Of a stretch of 64,000 bases of DNA, positions 57,423 through 64,000 are shown in pieces; position 1 is the stretch's first letter; every line of letters begins with the position of its first letter. The translations under genes were made by a program, and so were the position numbers. The notes under the pieces were generated by a model. The model was not told where the DNA came from. It saw only the letters and a list, made by a program, of their open reading frames with translations, and searched no databases. Source of the DNA: Microcella sp. (GTDB taxonomy: Bacteria; Actinomycetota; Actinomycetes; Actinomycetales; Microbacteriaceae); the NCBI RefSeq assembly GCF_025808395.1, contig NZ_CP075524.1:2232001-2296000 (forward strand), in the 5' to 3' direction.

Positions 57423-58094
57423 TCAGCTGTCGAGCGACGCGAACCGGTCGATGTCGGCCTCGGTGCCCGAGACGATGATGAGGTCGTGGTTCGACACGAC
57501 CGTCTGCTCGGTCGCATAGGTGAAGGGCTTGCCAGGGCTCTTCACGCCGACGACGGTGATGTTGTACTTGGTGCGCACTTGCGACTCGGTGAGCGACAGA
57601 CCGCGGATCGGCTTCGGCGGGTACATCTTGACCAGCACGAAGTCGTCGTCGAACTCGATGAAGTCGATCATGCGACCCGAGACGAGGTGCGCCACCCGCT
57701 CGCCCGCCTCGGCTTCGGGGTAGATCACGTGGTTGGCGCCGATGCGCGCCAAGATCTTGCCGTGCGACTGGCTGATCGCCTTCGACCAGATCTGCGGAAT
57801 CTTGAGGTCGACGAGATTGGCGGTGATGAGCACGCTCGACTCGATCGATGAGCCGGTGGCCACGACCGCGATGCTGAACTCGTGGGCGCCGACCTGCCGC
57901 AGGGCGTCGATCGATCGAGCATCGGCCTGCACCGTGTGCGTGACGCGCTCTGCCCACTTCTGCACGAGGTTGGCGTCTTCATCGACGGCGAGCACTTCGC
58001 GGCCCAGCCGCTGCAGCTGACCGGCCGTGGCGGCACCGAACCGCCCGAGACCGATGACGAGCACGGGAGCGTCGTGGCGAATTCTCTCAACCAA
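57423..58094 (-). CDS. trkA: Potassium uptake regulatory subunit (TrkA/KtrA, RCK)
   Basis: 223 residues. RCK_N domain with NAD(H)/ATP site PVLVIGLGRFGAATAGQLQRLGREVLAVDEDANLVQ, then TrkA_C from about residue 140 (DDDFVLVKMYPPKPIRGLSLTESQVRTKYNITVVGVKSPG). Gates the neighbouring membrane subunit. It overlaps trkH by eight bases, downstream of it. Confidence 0.9.
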   Translation of the reverse strand: MVERIRHDAPVLVIGLGRFGAATAGQLQRLGREVLAVDEDANLVQKWAERVTHTVQADARSIDALRQVGAHEFSIAVVATGSSIESSVLITANLVDLKIPQIWSKAISQSHGKILARIGANHVIYPEAEAGERVAHLVSGRMIDFIEFDDDFVLVKMYPPKPIRGLSLTESQVRTKYNITVVGVKSPGKPFTYATEQTVVSNHDLIIVSGTEADIDRFASLDS

Positions 58095-59538
58095 CGATGG
58101 GCCTCTCTTCTGCCCGCCGGAACAGTCGCCGGCGCTGACTTGCCGCGAGGGCCGCGGCGAGGGTCACTGTACCAACGCGACCCGCCCACATGGTGGCCGC
58201 GAGCACGTACTTCGCCGAGTCGGGCAGGTCGTTGCTCGTCAACCCGGTTGAGAGCCCGCACGTGGCGAAGGCAGAGATCACGTCGAAGAGCACCATGTCG
58301 AGCGGCGCTTTCGTGATGTGCAGAATGATGATCGACGCAGTGGCCACGATGGTGGCGCCCCACAGCACGATGCTGACGGCGAGGCGCAGAACGTCGTTCG
58401 GAATCCTGCGGTCGAACACTTCCATGTCGTCGACGCCCTTGGCCTCGGCGTAGGCGGCCAAGAAGAGCACCGCGAGGGTCGTCACCTTGATGCCGCCGGC
58501 CGTCGACGCCGAGCCGCCGCCGACGAACATGAGCATGTCGAGCACGAGCAGGGTCGAACCGTTCATCGCCCCGATGTCGATCGTGCTCAAGCCGCCTGAG
58601 CGGGTCATCACCGAGGTGAACACCGCGGTCATCGGTCGTACGGCGCCGTCCTGGGCGCCGAGCGTGTTGCTGTTGTTCCACTCGAGCAGCAGAATCGCGA
58701 AGGCCCCGAGCACGATCAGCGCCAGCGTGGTCACGAGCGTCAATCGGGCGTGGATGCTCAGCCGAACCCGCGACCGCGCCCAGCGCGCGAGCGCGAAGAT
58801 GACCGGAAAACCGATGGCCCCGAGAAACACCGCGACGGCGAGCACTGTGAGCATCCACGGGTCAGCGGCGAACTGCTCCATTCCGTCGGCGAAGGGAACG
58901 AAGCCGGTGTTCGTGAAGGCCGAGAGCGAGATGTAGAAGCCCTGCCAGATCGCCGTCCAGACGTCGAACCCGGCGAGCAGCAGGCGGGGCACGACGAGAG
59001 CGGTGACGACGAGCTCGATGACGATGGCACTGAGCGCGACCGTGGCCAAGAGCGAGCCGATGTCGCCGAGCCGCACTGCCTGCGATTCAGACACCGGGCC
59101 GGCGTGGCCTCGAGCGGGGTTCGTGTCGCTCGCGGCGATGAGCTTGGCGCGCAAGCCGATGCGGCGCGCGACGACGAGGCCGAGAATGCTCGCCATCGTG
59201 AGTACGCCGATGCCGCCGATCTGCATCGCGAGCACGATGACGACGTTGCCGAAGACCGACCAGTGCGTCGCCATGTCGACGGTGACGAGCCCCGTCACGC
59301 AGATCGCTGAGACGGCGGTGAAGACGGCGTCGGCGAGCGGGGTGCCCGAGCCCTCGCCCGCGCGCGCGATCGGCAGCGTGAGCAAGAGCGTCGTGATCGT
59401 GATGAGCCCTGTGAAGACCACGATGGCGAAGCGAGCCGGCGACGCCGTGGCCGAGTCGGTGACCGTGCGCCACGCGCGCGCAAGCGGGTTGCTCGGCTCG
59501 TCGCGACGGTTGCCGCGGATGCGATTGCTCGTAGCCAT
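58087..59538 (-). CDS. trkH: Potassium uptake membrane subunit (TrkH/KtrB)
   Basis: 483 residues with eight or more membrane helices and four selectivity-filter repeats: TAVSAICVTGLV near residue 75, SLSAFTNTGFVPF near 205, SVMTRSGGLSTID near 312 and SAFATCGLSTGLT near 427. The GGGSASTAGGIKVTTLAVLF loop near 340 gates the pore. The main K+ importer in an operon with trkA. Confidence 0.92.
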   Translation of the reverse strand: MATSNRIRGNRRDEPSNPLARAWRTVTDSATASPARFAIVVFTGLITITTLLLTLPIARAGEGSGTPLADAVFTAVSAICVTGLVTVDMATHWSVFGNVVIVLAMQIGGIGVLTMASILGLVVARRIGLRAKLIAASDTNPARGHAGPVSESQAVRLGDIGSLLATVALSAIVIELVVTALVVPRLLLAGFDVWTAIWQGFYISLSAFTNTGFVPFADGMEQFAADPWMLTVLAVAVFLGAIGFPVIFALARWARSRVRLSIHARLTLVTTLALIVLGAFAILLLEWNNSNTLGAQDGAVRPMTAVFTSVMTRSGGLSTIDIGAMNGSTLLVLDMLMFVGGGSASTAGGIKVTTLAVLFLAAYAEAKGVDDMEVFDRRIPNDVLRLAVSIVLWGATIVATASIIILHITKAPLDMVLFDVISAFATCGLSTGLTSNDLPDSAKYVLAATMWAGRVGTVTLAAALAASQRRRLFRRAEERPIVG

Positions 59539-59607
59539 CGACGCTCCTCACCGGCCCGCAGACCGCGTGCAATGGTACTCCCGGCCCAGGCTGACTAGCC
59601 TGTTGTC

Positions 59608-60093
59608 ATGGCCGACATCTTTGACGTGATCGCCGACGTGACGCGACGCGAACTGCTGCAGCACCTGCTCGATGCCTCTTTGCGAGATGACGCGGGGCTC
59701 GGTGAGCTCAGCGTGAGCGAACTGGTCGAGCGCATGGACGCGACGCAGCCGACCGTGTCGAAGCATCTCAAAGTACTGCGCGACCATGGTCTCGTGACGG
59801 TGCGAGAAGAAGGTCAGCATCGCTACTACGCGGTCGACGCCGGCCCTCTCGAAGAAGTCGAAGACTGGGTCATCTCGTTCTTGAGCGCCGGGTTCGACCC
59901 GAACGACGACTCGACCTCGCCCGTCTTCGCAGCGTGGGCAGGAGCCGACGTGGCGAACGCCGGCAGCTCGGTCGGTCGGGCAGCGGCTGACGCGTCGCAC
60001 CAGGCGCGCACTGTCATCCACGGGGCTCAAGAGAAGCTGCACGATGTGGGCGAGGCGGTCACCAAGCGCCTGCCGTGGAAGCGCGACGACTGA
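59608..60093 (+). CDS. ArsR-like winged-helix regulator
   Basis: 161 residues. N-terminal HTH: DVTRRELLQHLLDASL, then LSVSELVERMDATQPTVSKHLKVLRDHGLVTVREEGQHRYYAVD (residues 34-77). The acidic/Ala-rich C-terminal 75 residues (ADASHQARTVIHGAQEKLHDVGEAVTKRLPWKRDD) are an added helix, unlike classic metal-sensing ArsR; no Cys metal site is seen. Divergent from trkH, 69 bases apart, which makes trkHA a candidate target. Confidence 0.8.
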   Translation: MADIFDVIADVTRRELLQHLLDASLRDDAGLGELSVSELVERMDATQPTVSKHLKVLRDHGLVTVREEGQHRYYAVDAGPLEEVEDWVISFLSAGFDPNDDSTSPVFAAWAGADVANAGSSVGRAAADASHQARTVIHGAQEKLHDVGEAVTKRLPWKRDD

Positions 60094-60199
60094 GGCCCCC
60101 GTTCGCGCGTCTTTACACCAGTCACACCAGCCCCTACCCTGAACGACAGGCACTCGCGCCACATGGCGCGGTGCGATGCCCAGGTGAAGGACACAGCCC

Positions 60200-60394
60200 A
60201 TGACGAGAGATCTCTCAGACGTGCGGTTTCTCACGGTTGCCGAAGTCGCCGACATGATGCGCGTGTCGACGATGACGGTGTACCGCATGGTGCACGCCGG
60301 CGAGCTCCCCGCGATCCGCTTCGGGCGCAGCTTCCGCATTCCCGAGTCGGCCGTCGCCGCCGCCATCGAGACCCCCATCGCCGACGTCGGCTAG
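60200..60394 (+). CDS. BldC-like helix-turn-helix protein
   Basis: 64 residues, a single MerR-type HTH_17 domain: RFLTVAEVADMMRVSTMTVYRMVHAGELPAIRFGRSFRIPESAV. This is the small BldC/excisionase-family DNA-binding protein conserved next to the bS22-type gene in actinobacteria; a developmental or housekeeping regulator rather than an excisionase, since no integrase is near. Confidence 0.85.
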   Translation: MTRDLSDVRFLTVAEVADMMRVSTMTVYRMVHAGELPAIRFGRSFRIPESAVAAAIETPIADVG

Positions 60395-60418
60395 ACTCTC
60401 GGGGTACACGACACGGTC

Positions 60419-60444
60419 CTGAACGGGCCGTTGATCCCGTTCAG
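60419..60444 (+). promoter_or_regulatory. Stem-loop in the bS22 leader
   Basis: CTGAACGGG (60419-60427) pairs with CCCGTTCAG (60436-60444) around an 8-base loop, 20 bases before the ATG. It may end the upstream transcript or regulate the ribosomal-protein mRNA. Confidence 0.5.
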
Positions 60445-60464
60445 TTGACGATCAGAGGTTTTTC

Positions 60465-60563
60465 ATGGGTTCAGTGATCAAGAAGCGCCGCAAGCGGATG
60501 GCCAAGAAGAAGCACCGCAAGCTGCTGCGCAAGACGCGTCACCAGCGTCGCAACAAGAAGTAG
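60465..60563 (+). CDS. Small basic ribosomal protein bS22 (AURKAIP1/COX24 domain)
   Basis: 32 residues, almost entirely Lys/Arg/His (MGSVIKKRRKRMAKKK, then HRKLLRKTRHQRRNKK). This is the very short protein known from mycobacterial 30S subunits as bS22, an AURKAIP1/COX24-type protein conserved in actinobacteria. It is followed by a strong terminator. Short length explains why it is often missed. Confidence 0.92.
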   Translation: MGSVIKKRRKRMAKKKHRKLLRKTRHQRRNKK

Positions 60564-60581
60564 GGCTACGCCCGCACGCCG

Positions 60582-60613
60582 AGGCGCTCGACCGAGAGGG
60601 TCGGGCGCCTTTT
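60582..60613 (+). terminator. Intrinsic terminator of the bS22 gene
   Basis: AGGCGCTCGACC (60582-60593) pairs with GGTCGGGCGCCT (60599-60610), with one G-T pair and a five-base loop, and TTTT follows at once. Confidence 0.85.
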
Positions 60614-60636
60614 CGTGTGCCCAGGGGTCGAGATGC

Positions 60637-61353
60637 TCAGGGTCGATCGCGCATGATGGGCCAGTCGCGCGCCACGGCATGCCGAGCCAGTTCGGCGTCG
60701 GGGTTCACGACCTGCTGGTGGCCGACGAGCTCGAGCAGCGGAATGTCATTGCGCGAGTCGCTGTACGCCCAGCAGTCTGAGAGCCGAATTCCCTTCTCGC
60801 CCGCGAGCCGGGCGGCGGCGTCGGCCTTGTGGCCGCCGTGCATCACCGGGCCGAGCAGGGCACCGGTGAAGACGCCGTCGATGCTCTCGACTCGAGTGCC
60901 GAGAGCGCCGGTGAGACCGAGCCGCAGCGCGATGACGCTCGCGCAGGCCTCGGGGGTCGCGGTGATGAGCCACACCTCATGACCGTGAGCGATGTGGTCG
61001 CGAGCTCGGGCGACGACCTTCGGCAGCATGAGCGCGTGCAGGTAGGCGTCGTAGGTCTCGACGGCGAGCTCTTGCAGCTCTTGCTCGGTGTGGCCCGCGA
61101 CGAGTTCGAGCGCGCGTTCTCGAGCGCTGAGCTGGTGGCGGTAGTTCTCGCCCACCGACTTGAACCTCGCCTGCTGCCACGCGAACCGTGAGAGATCTCG
61201 CCACGTCACATAGCCTCGGCGCCACGCGACACGAGCGAGGTGGTAGATGCTGGCGCCGTGCACGAGCGTGTTGTCGACGTCGAAGAACGCAATCACGCTG
61301 GGTGCGTCGCTCGGCCGCTGCGCTGCGCCGGCGTCGTTGTCTGGGGTGGACAT
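60637..61353 (-). CDS. HAD-IB family phosphatase (SerB-like)
   Basis: 238 residues. Motif I AFFDVDNTLVHGASIYHLARV near residue 22, motif II ITATPEACASVIA near 131, and motif III/IV GHKADAAARLAGEKGIRLSDCWAYSDSRNDIPLLELVG near 174. The four-helix cap between I and II fits subfamily IB (phosphoserine or glycerol-phosphate phosphatases). ATG 61353 has GGAGA upstream. Substrate not determined. Confidence 0.85.
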   Translation of the reverse strand: MSTPDNDAGAAQRPSDAPSVIAFFDVDNTLVHGASIYHLARVAWRRGYVTWRDLSRFAWQQARFKSVGENYRHQLSARERALELVAGHTEQELQELAVETYDAYLHALMLPKVVARARDHIAHGHEVWLITATPEACASVIALRLGLTGALGTRVESIDGVFTGALLGPVMHGGHKADAAARLAGEKGIRLSDCWAYSDSRNDIPLLELVGHQQVVNPDAELARHAVARDWPIMRDRP

Positions 61354-61388
61354 CGTCTCCAGCATAGGTCGGTGTCTAGGGTGGTGGT

Positions 61389-61643
61389 GTGCCCGCTGCC
61401 ATTGTCACTCTGCTGAGCAAGCCCGGCTGCCACTTGTGCGACGACGCGCGTGCGGTCGTGGCCGAGGTGGTGCGCGACTTTCCGAACGCCGAGCTGGTGG
61501 AGGCGAGCATTCTCGACGACGCCGAGCTGCACGCGCGGTACTGGGATGAGATTCCGGTCGTGCTCATCGACGATGTCGTGCACTGCATCTATCGTGTCGA
61601 CCCAGGGCGACTGCGGGCGGCGCTCGCCGAAAGGGGCCACTAG
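61389..61643 (+). CDS. Glutaredoxin-like protein (DUF836 type)
   Basis: 84 residues from GTG. Thioredoxin-fold start VTLLSKPGCHLCDDARAVVAEVV with a C-x-x-C at residues 14-17, cis-Pro in EIPVVLIDD near 54. Probably a small disulfide reductase. It abuts the SRAP gene with no gap (TAG then ATG), so they are co-transcribed. Confidence 0.85.
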   Translation: MPAAIVTLLSKPGCHLCDDARAVVAEVVRDFPNAELVEASILDDAELHARYWDEIPVVLIDDVVHCIYRVDPGRLRAALAERGH

Positions 61644-62366
61644 ATGTGCGGTCGATATGCCAACACGAAGAGCGGAGAAGAGCTCGGAGCCTACTTCGAG
61701 GCCGATGAGGTCGACGACGTGGCCATGCCTCCGAGCTGGAACATCGCGCCGACGCAGCAGGTGCCGGTGGTCGTCGATCGCGTGCCGAAAGACGAGCCAG
61801 ATGCGATGCCGTCGCGGCTCGTCACGACGGCCCGCTGGTCGCTCGTGCCTCGATGGGCGACCGAACTGACCAGCAAGTACCCGACGTTCAACGCCCGCAG
61901 CGAGACGGTCACCGAGAAGAGCACGTTCAAGAATGCCGTGGTGCGCTCGCGCGCCATCCTGCCCGCCGACGGCTACTACGAGTGGCACACGGTCACCGGC
62001 GCCTCGGGCAAGCCCGTGAAGACCCCGCACTACATCACCGATCCCGAAGCGGGCGAGCTCGCCTTCGCGGGTCTCTACTCGTGGTGGCGGGCACCGGTGG
62101 CTGACGGTGCCGTGCCGGGGCCGTGGGTGCTGACTGCCACCATGCTGACTCGGGCTGCGCACGGGCCTGCGGCGAGCATCCACGATCGGTCACCCGTCAT
62201 GCTGCCTCGTGAGGTGTGGGACGAATGGCTCGACCCCACCGTCGAGGGCGACCAGTCGCTCGTCGACATGATCGTTGCCGAGAGCGATTCGGTGCTCGAG
62301 CGCCTGCAGTTTCACGCGGTCGCGCCCCTGCGGGGCGATGGCCCAGAGCTGGTGGAACCCGTCTAG
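61644..62366 (+). CDS. yedK: SOS response-associated peptidase (SRAP; HMCES/YedK)
   Basis: 240 residues. Shields abasic sites in single-stranded DNA by a thiazolidine crosslink through Cys2. The conserved MCGRYAN start, NIAPTQQVPVV near 33, PTFNARSETVTEKSTFKNAVVRSRAILPADGYYEW near 81 (Asn, Arg and catalytic Glu) and IHDRSPVMLP near 178 (active His) are all present, so the enzyme looks intact. Confidence 0.94.
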   Translation: MCGRYANTKSGEELGAYFEADEVDDVAMPPSWNIAPTQQVPVVVDRVPKDEPDAMPSRLVTTARWSLVPRWATELTSKYPTFNARSETVTEKSTFKNAVVRSRAILPADGYYEWHTVTGASGKPVKTPHYITDPEAGELAFAGLYSWWRAPVADGAVPGPWVLTATMLTRAAHGPAASIHDRSPVMLPREVWDEWLDPTVEGDQSLVDMIVAESDSVLERLQFHAVAPLRGDGPELVEPV

Positions 62367-62875
62367 CAGGCGCTCCACAGCCCGAGGCCGGCATCGCGCG
62401 CCTGCCGCTCCAGTGCCCGCAGCTCGTTCCAGTGCCGGTCGTTCGGCTCGAACAGCACCGCCGTAGCGAATCCCTGTTCGACGAGCGCGGCGTTGATGAA
62501 CACTCCATCGAGGGTGAACAGGTACATCAGTTCACGATCAAAACGGTCGCGACGGTCGACATCGTAGGTGAACGTCAGTTGAGAACCCTCCGGCGCGAGC
62601 TCGGCGATGGCCGCGCTGGCTTCGGGGCCGAAGCACTCGATGTCGGGATACACCTCGGGGGTGTCGATGCCGATGAGTCGCACGCGCACATCGTCGCCGT
62701 CGACCTCGAGCCGCAGCGTATCGCCATCGATGATCGAGGTGACGGTGCCGACTCCGTCGTGCTCCGAGGCCGTCGGAGAGGGCCCGAACGTGCTGCCCTG
62801 CTGGCACCCGCCGACCCCCGCAGTCAGGCCGATGATGAGGGCCGCTGAGCTGAGGCGGCGAGCGATCGGGGGCAT
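62363..62875 (-). CDS. Thermonuclease-family (SNase-like) lipoprotein
   Basis: 170 residues. Lipobox GVGGCQQG (Cys near residue 24) anchors it outside. The staphylococcal nuclease fold: TSIIDGDTLRLEVDGDDVRVRLIGIDTPEVYPDIEC near 46 (Asp and Arg of the active site) and DRFDRELMYLFTLDGVFINAALVEQGFA near 108. It would cut DNA or RNA at the cell surface. It overlaps the convergent SRAP gene by four bases. Confidence 0.88.
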   Translation of the reverse strand: MPPIARRLSSAALIIGLTAGVGGCQQGSTFGPSPTASEHDGVGTVTSIIDGDTLRLEVDGDDVRVRLIGIDTPEVYPDIECFGPEASAAIAELAPEGSQLTFTYDVDRRDRFDRELMYLFTLDGVFINAALVEQGFATAVLFEPNDRHWNELRALERQARDAGLGLWSAC

Positions 62876-62950
62876 GCTGTGAGGCTACCGGGCGACCGGC
62901 GATCGGGCGGGTGGCCGGCGTTAGGCTATGCCCGCGATGAAGGAGCGCTG

Positions 62951-63463
62951 ATGGTCACGAAGAAGTCGAGCGACGTCGACCCGCGGTTTCCGCCCGTCTA
63001 CCAGCGTGGTGGAGAGTCAGCGTTGCCGCCGGTCAATTCCGCTCCGCTCAGCACCCCTGAGCTCGACGACGCGCCGCTCGCTACCGGTGCCGCGGCCCGA
63101 TTTGTCTCGAGAGATCGTGAACGGATGCCCTTCGCCACAGTCGCCGCGTCGGCAGTCGACCCGCAGGGCGACGGCCGGCACTTCGAGCTCGTCGTGGCCG
63201 GAAACCCGTGGTTGCGCGCACTGTGGGTCGTGGGTTCGGCGGCCACTGCTGTGGGCTTCGCCCTCACGTTCTATGCGGAGTTCGCATTCAGCGCTCCGCC
63301 GCCGGGGGGCATCTACGACCCGAGCTTCTACGTGGTTCCGCGCCTGGCCGAGGCGGTCTCGCTGCCGCTCGTCATCGCTGGAGTGGTGGCGCTCGTCGCC
63401 GCGACGACGCTGCGTTTAGTGGCGTGGCGCCCCAGCGGCACGTCGGCGATCGAGCGAGAGTAG
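62951..63463 (+). CDS. Two-helix membrane protein, unknown function
   Basis: 170 residues. A disordered N-terminal half (to about 90), then two membrane helices (WLRALWVVGSAATAVGFALTFYAEFAF and LAEAVSLPLVIAGVVALVAATTLRLVAW) joined by an outer loop APPPGGIYDPSFYVVPR. No family recognised. AAGGAG precedes the ATG. Confidence 0.6.
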   Translation: MVTKKSSDVDPRFPPVYQRGGESALPPVNSAPLSTPELDDAPLATGAAARFVSRDRERMPFATVAASAVDPQGDGRHFELVVAGNPWLRALWVVGSAATAVGFALTFYAEFAFSAPPPGGIYDPSFYVVPRLAEAVSLPLVIAGVVALVAATTLRLVAWRPSGTSAIERE

Positions 63464-63469
63464 CTCGAC

Positions 63470-64000
63470 TCAGCGCTGACATTGGGGGCAGAACCAGGTG
63501 ATGCGCTCGGTGAGTGCATCGTCTCCGAGCAGTCCGCGACGAATCCGCGTGCCGCAGCGGCGGCAGGGCCGACCGTCGCGGTGCGCCACCCAGAGCCGCT
63601 CGCCCCGCCGGGTATTGCCGGTGGTCGTGCGCTCGTCGCGGTCTCGATTGGCGCGGATGAGCCGCACGCCCAGGTCGAGCGCAGCCTCGACGTCGATCGC
63701 GCCCACGGGCGTCTCGGGCAGCACGCCGCGCAAGAACAGCAGCTCGTTGCGGTAGTCGTTGCCGAAACCGGCGACGGCGCGCTGGTCGAGCAGCGCGAGG
63801 CCAATAGGCCTCGCGGGGTTTGCCGTGAGCCGCCGCACCGCCTCGTCGCGATCGAAGTCGGGCGAGAGTGGGTCGGGCCCCAGGTGGCCGATGACCTCGT
63901 GCTCGGCGTCGTGCGCGAGGAGGTCGAGCTCGCCAAGCGCGAAGCCGACGGCTTGCCAGGGCGCGCCCTCGGTCGCGGTGGTCTCGAGCACCATACGCGC
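63470..64000 (-). CDS. Fpg/Nei-family DNA glycosylase (N-terminus cut by window end)
   Basis: About 177 visible residues; the catalytic N-terminal Pro/Glu domain lies beyond the window. Seen are the H2TH domain (PIGLALLDQRAVAGFGNDYRNELLFLRGVLPETPVG, with the G-F-G-N-D-Y-R-N-E-L-L core) and the zinc finger, Cys pairs at CRRCG and CPQC, with RRGERLWVAHRDGRPC before it. It looks like actinobacterial Nei2 or endonuclease VIII and repairs oxidised bases. Confidence 0.88.
   Translation of the reverse strand, partial: ARMVLETTATEGAPWQAVGFALGELDLLAHDAEHEVIGHLGPDPLSPDFDRDEAVRRLTANPARPIGLALLDQRAVAGFGNDYRNELLFLRGVLPETPVGAIDVEAALDLGVRLIRANRDRDERTTTGNTRRGERLWVAHRDGRPCRRCGTRIRRGLLGDDALTERITWFCPQCQR

Noticed and set aside
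1..64000. CRISPR arrays, rRNA genes, insertion sequences and a dnaA-type origin
   Set aside because: I found no regularly spaced identical repeats with spacers, no rRNA sequence, no transposase gene and no cluster of DnaA boxes.

Overview
The window is high-GC DNA from an actinobacterium, most likely of the family Microbacteriaceae. Pointers are the extreme GC codon bias, frequent GTG starts and ATGA/GTGA overlaps, a 32-residue basic bS22/AURKAIP1-type ribosomal protein, tRNA genes without an encoded CCA, and a CebR-type cellobiose operon with the GAGAGCGCTCTC operator core known from actinomycetes. No rRNA, CRISPR array or chromosomal origin is visible.

Layout. 1-4.2 kb: end of an alpha/beta hydrolase, lipoate ligase, a haem/iron ABC permease and ATPase (hmuUV-like), and two small genes. 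4.2-10 kb: a leftward cellobiose operon (cebE-cebF-cebG-bglC-cebR) with two tandem operators just after its promoter. 10-16.1 kb: a VanY-like peptidase, then a nucleoside salvage group (GntR regulator, MFS transporter, BMP/PnrA-type binding lipoprotein, adenosine deaminase, nucleoside phosphorylase) tied together by one repeated operator. 16.2-24.8 kb: housekeeping genes (PLP lyase, pgm, pheA, diacylglycerol kinase, serS, HAD phosphatase, LCP protein) and two tRNA-Ser genes that bracket the LCP gene. 25-29.3 kb: a 1432-residue LPDTG-anchored surface protein. 29.6-38.3 kb: an amino-sugar (MurNAc) uptake and catabolism operon with an RpiR regulator. 38.4-41.1 kb: a RarD-like transporter and an orphan histidine kinase split by an in-frame TAG.

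41.2-47.8 kb is an integrated mobile element of 6557 bp in a tRNA-Arg(ACG) gene, bounded by 48-bp perfect direct repeats. It carries a tyrosine integrase, an AlpA-like excisionase, a HEPN-type protein, a seven-copy GTTTAGCGC iteron cluster, a tightly overlapping five-gene operon of unknown genes, and a two-gene rightward cargo (zinc-ribbon protein and membrane protein). It has no virion structural genes I can recognise, and looks like a replicating integrative element or phage satellite with possible defence cargo. It is the most novel region of the window.

47.9-64 kb: psuG-psuK pseudouridine catabolism, an EamA exporter, a small Ser/Pro-rich secreted protein, photolyase, MarR, a winged-helix regulator, upp, tadA, a stand-alone cation-efflux dimerisation domain, proC, TrkA/TrkH potassium uptake, ArsR and BldC-like regulators, bS22, a HAD-IB phosphatase, a glutaredoxin, an SRAP (HMCES/YedK) protein, a nuclease lipoprotein and the C-terminal part of an Fpg/Nei glycosylase cut by the window end.

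Both sugar ABC importers (cellobiose and amino sugar) lack an ATPase gene, so they probably share an MsiK-type ATPase encoded elsewhere.
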